DNA of 20,998 bases from Poriferisodalis multihospitum (GTDB taxonomy: Bacteria > Actinomycetota > Acidimicrobiia > Acidimicrobiales > Poriferisodalaceae). The stretch spans positions 1-20,998 of the forward strand of contig JAPYOI010000254.1 in the NCBI GenBank assembly GCA_028278755.1, read 5' to 3'. A program made the position numbers and the translations under genes. The notes below the pieces were generated by a model. It did not search any database and had not been told where the DNA came from. It was given only the letters and a program-made list of their open reading frames with translations. Within the stretch, counting starts at the first letter, position 1. Every line of letters starts with the position of its first letter. This document shows positions 15,801 to 20,998 of this stretch, one piece after another.

Positions 15801-16463
15801 AACCATCCACTCAACTACCGGCCCGACGACATCGACGAGCAGATCGAGGGGCGCAGCGGCAAACTCGACCGGCTGCACGAGATTCTTGAGGCGGTCTTCG
15901 CAGCGGGGGAGCGGGCGCTGGTGTTCACGCACTTCGCCACCTGGGGCGAGCGGCTGGCCGCTCATCTGACACGGCGGACCGGCCTGCAAATCGACTGCTA
16001 CCACGGCGGGCTCGGTCGCTCTGCCCGCGATCGCATGGTGCGACGCTTCCAGTCCGAGGACGGGCCCGGGGCGATGGTGCTCTCGCTCAAGGCAGGCGGC
16101 ACGGGCTTGAACCTGACCGCGGCCAGTCATGTGGTGCTCTACGACCGCTGGTGGAACCCCGCTGTCGAGGACCAGGCTCGCGACCGGGCATGGCGCATCG
16201 GTCAGACACGCACGGTCATCTGCCACCGCCTGGTCTGTCCAGGCACGGTGGACGAGCGGGTGGAGGAGGTCGTGGCCGGCAAACGGCGCATCGCCGACAT
16301 GGTGCTGCCGAAGTCCAGCTCGATCGGCGATCTCGACACTGAGCAACTCCGGCACGCCTTGGGCATCGATCCTGATGCCCTCCTCGCCGACGATTCCAAC
16401 GGGATTGACACCAGCACGCCCCCGGTGGCAGAGCCGGTTCCGACAAGCGCAGGTGGGTCATGA
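12837..16463 (+). CDS. SNF2-family helicase/ATPase, HelZ-like
   Basis: This large (about 1208 residues) nucleic-acid-dependent translocase should act on DNA-protein complexes, perhaps in repair or transcription. The N-terminal half is variable, with a Ser/Ala-rich linker (about 255-295) and a basic patch RVRKRRNRKR near 328-337. Around 520-640 comes a region like the SNF2-associated DUF3670 domain (GEVILSQDEAWELM). The SNF2 motor follows: LALDMGLGKT (Walker A, K730), VIAPPAVVSNW, ITTYGTAVRD, DEAQVIKN (835-842) and LTGTPIEN. The second RecA lobe has VFTHFATWGERL, LKAGGTGLNLTAASHVVLYDRWWNPA and RAWRIGQTR near 1118. The fold resembles Mycobacterium HelZ. A GTG at 12837 opens the frame; the ATG at 12855 (residue 7) may be the true start, and neither has a clear ribosome site. 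The stop overlaps the next ATG. Confidence 0.92.
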   Translation: MPLHDAMSDEDSPTHTPNRGAPALQQLAPADDIARNGDISDSATGSNGTGRNGPGLIGTGVSALATMRWSQIARLVWAEAQGTAGNDDVAALETDRLRWERVLLDLLDQTESSLSGARRLPRPIRRQVVRDFETDFSELAAAYERLTGLDATESPDDAASDPGTGDAAAGPLPEPAALQLSWQPGRIVAWAAGAGTDPDPTDRIMDRLVATGAPDSVWRPHPNIKLPGGMSAEALVADVGDVLGWLVGLNGPAASSSAGSSPTSGSSPAELAGSDPASDDESLHGNEQIDAAESSPNSDLLLGASALWLRTAARTAVELVAGGRTVPRLHRVRKRRNRKRPDTAEFSVQWQPASPPADRLAALIDCLPGAVAAPEPKSEARTTVQSALSGMVDAIVTSAAKRLDVPAASPEPRSRAEMAEAFLAYLDGTRFVGSATQGSDLARRIELWARPVTGAARQSLVVRLDEPDDAGAWHMEVLATSPEGVTEPVEVAMVSGVSSHRTEVRDQLTRLERLLPVLMRPGGKRRGEVILSQDEAWELMSATGPALQSAGFKVEVPNLSRERPAPSLRLTAAEDADSALGAQQLTAVSWTAVFGDVELTADQIHELASQARPLVRDRGQWIALDHADLAEAAAALAERAEVTALTGSQMLRQVLGLEGPSVRGGITISGSGWAADLLRSASEISSAPRASPEGFVGELRNYQAEAVAWLEFLDGAGLGGCLALDMGLGKTPTVLARIAADQQQGPALVIAPPAVVSNWAAEAARFTPGLSTIIHHGPARREPAELVEALRESAGTDDHDAAENGQIDVVITTYGTAVRDIDALQEVHWDRIVVDEAQVIKNHTSETAKQLRRLSARIRLALTGTPIENGLGDLWAIMDFCNPGLVGSRTPFIAQLQRPGDARGAAESALHALNGVLVFRRTKAEPLIAAELPDRIDELAHCAMTPEQIGLYQAVLDQLIVDTAESEQAGERRKGAVLAAITALKQICNHPLNYRPDDIDEQIEGRSGKLDRLHEILEAVFAAGERALVFTHFATWGERLAAHLTRRTGLQIDCYHGGLGRSARDRMVRRFQSEDGPGAMVLSLKAGGTGLNLTAASHVVLYDRWWNPAVEDQARDRAWRIGQTRTVICHRLVCPGTVDERVEEVVAGKRRIADMVLPKSSSIGDLDTEQLRHALGIDPDALLADDSNGIDTSTPPVAEPVPTSAGGS

Positions 16464-16873
16464 GCAATCGCCGTCGACGCAAGACGTCGCGTACCCGCCG
16501 CATCGATGGTGCCGAGGTCCAGCAACGGCAGGCCGCTGAGGCGAGTGCAGCGTTCTGGCATGGAGCCGCTGGCGTGACGCCGTCGCCAGAACAACCTGAT
16601 GCCGCCGCCAATGGAACGGCAGACGGATCGGCGATCGCCGACGCTGGACCGGGACAACTGCCCGACATTCTCACTGAGGCGCGCCGCATCTCGGTCACGA
16701 CCGATCCGACGTCGACCGTGCGCTCGCTCGGCAAGCCGCCTCTGGCGGGACGCGAGGCAGCCGCCGAGCACTACTTCGAAGCCGTCTACCAGCGTGCCGT
16801 CGCAATGGCCGGCGCACTGGCGGCAGCAGGGGATCTGTTCGCTTCAGACGACGAGGAGTTCACAACGTCCTGA
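16460..16873 (+). CDS. Small uncharacterised protein translationally coupled to the SNF2 helicase
   Basis: This 137-residue protein matches no family I can name firmly. Its start codon overlaps the helicase stop (ATGA), which argues for a real, coupled gene. The N-terminus is very basic (NRRRRKTSRTRR), the middle is Ala/Gly/Asp-rich and probably disordered, and the C-terminal 45 residues look helical (REAAAEHYFEAVYQRAVAMA) with an acidic end. HelZ-type helicases in actinobacteria are often paired with a SWIM zinc-finger protein; this chain contains no cysteine, so it is not one. The segment VRSLGKPPLAG followed by helices faintly recalls the tail of such partners, so it may be a shrunken or diverged partner. 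That is speculation. Confidence 0.65.
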   Translation: MSNRRRRKTSRTRRIDGAEVQQRQAAEASAAFWHGAAGVTPSPEQPDAAANGTADGSAIADAGPGQLPDILTEARRISVTTDPTSTVRSLGKPPLAGREAAAEHYFEAVYQRAVAMAGALAAAGDLFASDDEEFTTS

Positions 16874-16890
16874 GCGCTGTTCAGACAGCC

Positions 16891-16919
16891 GGTCCGCTGT
16901 GCCTCGACATGCACGGACC
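16891..16919. terminator. Inverted repeat between convergent helicase and monooxygenase operons
   Basis: GGTCCG (16891-16896) and CGGACC (16914-16919) are perfect 6-bp arms in the 55-base gap between convergent genes. An inner GTGC/GCAC pairing is possible with a bulge. There is no T-run. A bidirectional terminator is the simplest reading of its place. Confidence 0.4.
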
Positions 16920-16928
16920 CAGTCGACG

Positions 16929-18542
16929 TCACCCGAGCTTGATGCCCTCGTAGCCGTCAGCGGCGATCGCGTCGACCTTGGCCCGGTAGCGGGGCGCTCC
17001 GCCGAAATAAGCCTGGTAGCGCACGCTGCCCTCTTGGTGGCCGGCAACGTTGGAGTTGTAGCCGGTGAACCAGCCCTTGCTGCGTCGGAACAGCATTCGC
17101 TCATGGGCACGGATGACCTCGTTCACCCACTCCTGCTCGGCCTCGAGTTCGGCCTCGACCCTGCTGTAGCCGTTCTCGAGTGCATAGGTCACCAAGTCGG
17201 TGACCCAATCCACTCCGGTCTCGATCGCCCTGGGGAAGTTCGTCGACCCGGACACGCTCTGGGGTCCGGCCACCATGAACAGGTTGGGGAACCCGTGCGA
17301 CAGCACGCCGAGGTACGTGCTGGGTCCGTCCCGCCAGCGCTCGCCGAGCGAGGCACCGTCGACCCCGAGAATCTCCACGCGGTCATACGCTCCGGTGATG
17401 GCGTCGAACCCGGTGGCATAGACGATCAGATCGAGGTCGTAGTGAGCGCCGCTGGTCTGGATGCCAGACCGTGTGAAGTGCTCGATCGGCGTCTCGCGCA
17501 GATCGACCAACTCCACGTTGGGACGGTTGTAGGCCTCGAAGTAGTGGGTTTCCAACGGCAGGCGCTGGAGCCCGAAGCCATGGTCTGTCGGGATCAGCTT
17601 CTCAGCCACGGCGGGATCGTCGACCCGGCCGCGAACACGGTCGGCGATGTAGTCGGACAATTCCCGATTTGCAGACTCATCGAAGAAGATCTCCGCGAAG
17701 TTCGCGGCCAGGATGGCGAAGCCAGACTGCGAGTAGAGCTCATCCCAGAAGGCGCGGCGCTCGGCCGCGCTCATGTCCCAGAATCCCCACCGTGGCACAT
17801 GCTCGAAGCCGCCGGGCGAGGCCGCGCAGTTGGCGAAGATCTCGTCGTAGCGCCCCCGGATCTCGTCCATCTCGTCGTCGCTGATCGGCGAGTTGTTGAG
17901 CGGGGTGCTCCAGTTGGGCCGGCGCTGGAACACCTTGAGCTCCGCAACCACCTCAGCGATCTCGGCGATCACCTGGATGCCCGTCGCCCCGGTGCCGATG
18001 ACGCCGACCCGCCGCCCCTCCAGCGCGACCGGCTCGGCAGGCCAGAAGAAGGTGTGGAATGCGTCGCCCTCGAATGCGTCCATGCCTTCGTAGCTCGGCA
18101 GCGTCGGTGCCGACAGGGGGCCGAGGCTGGTGATGACGAAGCGCGCCGTATGCGAACTGCCGTCGCTGAGCCGCAGATGCCAGTGCCGGGCGCTGTCGTC
18201 CCACGCCATCCGCTCGACCCTCGAACCGAAGCGCATATGGCGACGAAGGTCGAACTTGTCGACCACGAAACTCAGATAGCGCAGATTCTCCGGCTGAGAC
18301 GAGAAGCGCTCCTTCCAGTGCCACTCGTCGAGCACCTCCTTCGAGAAGGAGTACCCGTAGGTGTAGCTCTCCGAGTCGAACCGGCAGCCCGGGTAGCGAT
18401 TGCGGTACCACGTGCCGCCGAGGTCATCTTCGCCCTCGATGACGACAGCGTCGATGCCGAGATCGACCAGCCGCTTGATCTGGTAGATGCCGGACACGCC
18501 GGCGCCCAGCACCACGACATCGGTGTGCCGCGCACGGTTCAT
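16929..18542 (-). CDS. Flavin-dependent monooxygenase, class I Baeyer-Villiger type
   Basis: This 537-residue soluble FAD/NADPH enzyme has the length of cyclohexanone monooxygenase-like proteins. The N-terminal Rossmann motif GAGVSG (13-18) binds FAD and is followed by DLGGTWYRNRYPGCRFD. The Baeyer-Villiger fingerprint is intact: FEGDAFHTFFWP (157-168). The second Rossmann motif GTGATG (183-188) would bind NADPH. VYATGFDAITG and NLFMVAGPQSVSG near the C-terminus complete the family pattern. It should insert oxygen next to a carbonyl or oxidise a heteroatom; the substrate cannot be told. The ATG follows the DsbA-like gene stop by 3 bases, so the two are co-transcribed. It is the last gene of the right-hand operon. 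Confidence 0.92.
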   Translation of the reverse strand: MNRARHTDVVVLGAGVSGIYQIKRLVDLGIDAVVIEGEDDLGGTWYRNRYPGCRFDSESYTYGYSFSKEVLDEWHWKERFSSQPENLRYLSFVVDKFDLRRHMRFGSRVERMAWDDSARHWHLRLSDGSSHTARFVITSLGPLSAPTLPSYEGMDAFEGDAFHTFFWPAEPVALEGRRVGVIGTGATGIQVIAEIAEVVAELKVFQRRPNWSTPLNNSPISDDEMDEIRGRYDEIFANCAASPGGFEHVPRWGFWDMSAAERRAFWDELYSQSGFAILAANFAEIFFDESANRELSDYIADRVRGRVDDPAVAEKLIPTDHGFGLQRLPLETHYFEAYNRPNVELVDLRETPIEHFTRSGIQTSGAHYDLDLIVYATGFDAITGAYDRVEILGVDGASLGERWRDGPSTYLGVLSHGFPNLFMVAGPQSVSGSTNFPRAIETGVDWVTDLVTYALENGYSRVEAELEAEQEWVNEVIRAHERMLFRRSKGWFTGYNSNVAGHQEGSVRYQAYFGGAPRYRAKVDAIAADGYEGIKLG

Positions 18543-18545
18543 TGA

Positions 18546-19259
18546 TCAGTCCGCTGCCGCAGGCTCGAAGCCCACTTCCTTGCCGCGGTTGATGCTCACC
18601 CAGTCGCGTGCCTCGAGGTACGGCCTGAAGGTGTCGAAGATCTTCTTCTCGTCGCGCGGCATGTGCTGGATCTCGTACAGGTGCGGGAATTCCAGCCAGC
18701 CGATGACGAGTTCCCACATGCGCAGCGCTGCTTCGCCAACTGGCGGGTCGAGCAGCACGGGTCCGAAGATCGCCGTGTCGCCGAAGTACAGCGTCGGCAC
18801 CCCGAAACCGCCCGAGTCGACAACCCGCTGATGCTCGGCCTTGATCTCGTCGTGGGTGCTCTGGTCGTCGATGGAAAGCTCGACGATGCCAGGATCGGCA
18901 CCGATCTGTTCGAGCAGGTGCCGGGCCACGTCGGGATTGTGGGGACGGTTGCCGTCCACATGGAGGGCCTCGCCCGACACCGCGTACCACTGGTCGAGCA
19001 GGTCCATCGATTCGCGCCGCAGGATCGCGCCGATGCGCATCATCGACCAGCCGTAGCTCCAGTCGCGCTCCCAGGGATGTTTCTTGCCCTCGCGCAGGTT
19101 CACCTCTTCGAGACTGAAGAACTTCCAGTTCACGGTCAGCCCGAGCTGGTCGCGCACGTCACGCATCCAGATGGAGGTCTGGTACGCCCACGGGCACATC
19201 ACGTCGAAGTGAAAGTCGACCTCGGTGGGGCCGTCGTAGGTCTCAGGAGTGATGGTCAT
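18546..19259 (-). CDS. DsbA-fold oxidoreductase with single active-site cysteine
   Basis: This 237-residue thioredoxin-fold protein belongs to the DsbA/FrnE/2-hydroxychromene-carboxylate isomerase group. The active site near the N-terminus reads FDVMCPWAYQTS (C22), so the second cysteine of CPxC is replaced by Ala. The GGFGVPTLYFGDTAIFGP segment supplies the cis-Pro loop. Layout and the CPWA-Y-TSIWM stretch resemble mycothiol-dependent Rv2466c, which has CPWC. No signal peptide is seen, so it is cytoplasmic. A monothiol site suggests thiol-conjugate or glutathione/mycothiol-transferase-like chemistry, not disulfide formation. The frame is open to 19598, but residues upstream of the ATG at 19259 are Arg-rich shadow of the amidohydrolase. 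GGTGA lies a few bases before this ATG, 11 bases after the amidohydrolase stop. Confidence 0.87.
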   Translation of the reverse strand: MTITPETYDGPTEVDFHFDVMCPWAYQTSIWMRDVRDQLGLTVNWKFFSLEEVNLREGKKHPWERDWSYGWSMMRIGAILRRESMDLLDQWYAVSGEALHVDGNRPHNPDVARHLLEQIGADPGIVELSIDDQSTHDEIKAEHQRVVDSGGFGVPTLYFGDTAIFGPVLLDPPVGEAALRMWELVIGWLEFPHLYEIQHMPRDEKKIFDTFRPYLEARDWVSINRGKEVGFEPAAAD

Positions 19260-19270
19260 GAGATCACCGC

Positions 19271-20998
19271 TCAGCCGCGGCCGTGGCGCAGCAGGCGGCC
19301 CGGGGTTGCGCCGGTGCATTCGCCGGATTCGAAGGTGACCTCGCCGTTGACGATGATCTGGTCGTAGCCCTTGGCACGCTGCACCCGGCGCCATTCGCCG
19401 CCCGGCAGGTCGTGCTCGACGTTGCCGATCCACGGCGGGTCGATCTCGAGCTCTTCCATGTCGTAGACCACCACGTCGGCGGCGGCGCCCTCGCGCAGCG
19501 TGCCCCGATCCTTGAAGCCGGCAGCGTGGGCGGCCAGCGCCGAGAGACGGTAGTGCGCTTCCTCCAGTGTCACGGTGCCTTCGTCGCGCACCAGCCACGT
19601 CAGGAAGTCGGTGGTATAGGAGCCGCCACTGAAGAACTTGGTGTGTGCGCCGCCATCGGAGACACCGGGGATGGCATACGGCGACTGCATCATCTCGCCC
19701 ATGAACTCAGCGTTCGAGCCCTTGTCGGGCCCCAGGAATTCCACGTTGAGATCGCCCTGCAGGGACAGGTCCAGCATGACCTCGACGGGGTGCTTGCCTT
19801 GTTCATCGGCGAGATCACCGACGGAGCGGCCCACGTACTGCTGCATATCAGCCTGGCGATTGACGCCCTGGACGACTAGGCCCTTGGGGTTGCCGCCCAC
19901 GCCTGCCTGGATCACCTGCAGCCGGCGGTCGGCTTCCTCAGCCTCGTCCACCAGCGCCTTGCGCAGCTCCGGATCGGACATCTTTTCGATCTTCTCCTCC
20001 TTGGAGCCCGTGGTGACCGCTCGCCAGGCGGGGGAGGCGTCGTAGAGGTTCCAGTGCTCGAGCGTGAAGGCGAAACCCGCGCGCCCGGTGCCGCACTGTG
20101 CGTAGATCGGCAGGTCTTGGTTCCAGCACTTGTCGATCCAGCGCAGCGGCCGGCGATGCACCTCGGGGTCCTTGCGGGCGGGCGCTACCACGTTGTGCAG
20201 GATCGGCCGCTGGGCGGCGCCCGCGAGCACCTCGAGGAACTTGATGTCGGCCCGGATATCGCCGGTGCCCTGGGTGATCTGGATGAAGCCCTCGTCCCGC
20301 TCAGCCAGCACGCGCGCCAGGTTCAGGATGTCCTCGTCGCACATGATGTCGGTGACCATGGGGGAGCCGTCGAAGTCGGCCTGCACGCTGTCCGGGCCGA
20401 GGCGCTGGATGGAGAAGCCGCAGAGCCCCGCATCCATGCCCTCGTGCAGGAGGCGGGCCATCTCCTTGCGCTCGGCTTCGGAAGCCGGCTCGCCTGCCTT
20501 GGCCTTGTCGAGGCCCATGACGTAGGTCATCAGCGATGCCGTGGGCATGTACTGGATGACGTTGACGCCTTTGGGGGCACGGTCCAGCGAGTCCAAGTAC
20601 TCGGGGATGGTCTCCCAGTCCCAGTCCATACCCAGTCTCATCGACTCATAGGGGATCGCCTCGGTACGAGTCATGGTGAGCATGGAACGGTCGCGAAACT
20701 CGGGCTTGACCGGGGCGAAGCCGAACCCGCAATTGCCGAGCACCACCGAGGTCACCCCGTGGTAGCCCGAGATAGTGCACCACGGATCCCAGCGAATCTG
20801 GGCGTCGTAGTGGGTGTGCAGGTCGACAAAGCCGGGCGCCACGATCTTGCCGGCGGCGTCGATCACCCGTTTCGAGGCTCCCTGCGGCCGGCCGCCGAGC
20901 TGGGCCACCTTGCCGTCGCGGATCCAGACGTCGCCCTTGTAGCGAGGCACCCGGGTGCCGTCGACGACCGTCCCGTCCTTGATGTGAATGTCGAACTC
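19271..20998 (-). CDS. Amidohydrolase, D-aminoacylase-like (5' end outside window)
   Basis: The frame runs off the right edge: 16 in-frame codons precede the GTG at 20950 and encode FDIHIKDGTVVDGTR, the typical start of amidohydrolase-superfamily enzymes, so only a few residues are missing. The beta-barrel metal site has PGFVDLHTHYDAQ, and GVTSVVLGNCGFGFAPV follows as in N-acyl-D-amino-acid deacylases. The catalytic Asp is in GVSDGGAHTKF, and the C-terminal composite domain has LREGAAADVVVYD. These are cytoplasmic metal-dependent hydrolases of amide or related bonds. The segment RPILHNVVAP stands where deacylases usually show a SHxK motif, so substrate range may differ. It heads an operon with the DsbA-like and monooxygenase genes. 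Confidence 0.9.
   Translation of the reverse strand, partial: EFDIHIKDGTVVDGTRVPRYKGDVWIRDGKVAQLGGRPQGASKRVIDAAGKIVAPGFVDLHTHYDAQIRWDPWCTISGYHGVTSVVLGNCGFGFAPVKPEFRDRSMLTMTRTEAIPYESMRLGMDWDWETIPEYLDSLDRAPKGVNVIQYMPTASLMTYVMGLDKAKAGEPASEAERKEMARLLHEGMDAGLCGFSIQRLGPDSVQADFDGSPMVTDIMCDEDILNLARVLAERDEGFIQITQGTGDIRADIKFLEVLAGAAQRPILHNVVAPARKDPEVHRRPLRWIDKCWNQDLPIYAQCGTGRAGFAFTLEHWNLYDASPAWRAVTTGSKEEKIEKMSDPELRKALVDEAEEADRRLQVIQAGVGGNPKGLVVQGVNRQADMQQYVGRSVGDLADEQGKHPVEVMLDLSLQGDLNVEFLGPDKGSNAEFMGEMMQSPYAIPGVSDGGAHTKFFSGGSYTTDFLTWLVRDEGTVTLEEAHYRLSALAAHAAGFKDRGTLREGAAADVVVYDMEELEIDPPWIGNVEHDLPGGEWRRVQRAKGYDQIIVNGEVTFESGECTGATPGRLLRHGRG

Noticed and set aside
16599..18545. 648-codon plus-strand open frame opposite the monooxygenase gene
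   Set aside because: It is the antisense shadow of a gene with clear FAD and Baeyer-Villiger motifs; its product shows no domain and high-GC codon bias readily leaves such frames open.
19260..19598. N-terminal extension of the DsbA-like protein to 19598
   Set aside because: The added residues read antiphase through the amidohydrolase end; the thioredoxin fold begins right after ATG 19259.

Overview
The window looks like chromosomal DNA of a high-GC Gram-positive bacterium. G+C is roughly two thirds by eye, GTG starts are frequent, long antisense ORF shadows are common, and genes overlap tightly by ATGA/GTGA. A HelZ-type SNF2 helicase, a mycothiol-reductase-like DsbA-fold protein and a class I Baeyer-Villiger-type monooxygenase all fit an actinobacterium; an Acidimicrobiia-like marine or soil lineage is my guess, not something the sequence proves. 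I saw no tRNA, rRNA, CRISPR array, insertion sequence or prophage gene. No stretch longer than 300 bases lacks a gene.

Left block (1-4482, plus strand): a tight four-gene run. It holds the C-terminal part of an NAD-linked diaphorase/formate-dehydrogenase beta subunit (NuoF/FdsB type, cut by the window edge), a short FdsA-like iron-sulfur protein that stops before the molybdopterin catalytic domain, an MFS transporter and an EamA-type transporter.

Central block (10654-4502, minus strand): a five-gene operon for corrinoid-dependent methyl transfer. In transcription order it encodes a corrinoid-binding protein (MttC/MtgC type), a DUF1638 protein, a pterin-binding methyltransferase (MtgA/MeTr type), a RACo-type ATP-dependent reductive activator with an N-terminal [2Fe-2S] domain, and an MttB-superfamily substrate methyltransferase with no internal amber codon. 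Together these would take a methyl group from an unknown, probably quaternary-amine, substrate to tetrahydrofolate. The neighbouring formate-dehydrogenase-like genes could oxidise the resulting C1 unit to CO2. The 240-bp leader carries several short repeats. This module, with its uncharacterised DUF1638 component and unknown substrate, is the best candidate for new biology here.

Housekeeping (12607-10895, minus): prolyl-tRNA synthetase, probably from a leaderless transcript. Divergent from it (12837-16873, plus) lie a 1208-residue SNF2/HelZ-like helicase and a small overlapping gene of unknown function.

Right block (20998-16929, minus): a probable operon of an amidohydrolase (D-aminoacylase-like, cut by the window edge), a DsbA-fold protein with one active-site cysteine, and a flavin-dependent Baeyer-Villiger-type monooxygenase. 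It looks catabolic, substrate unknown.
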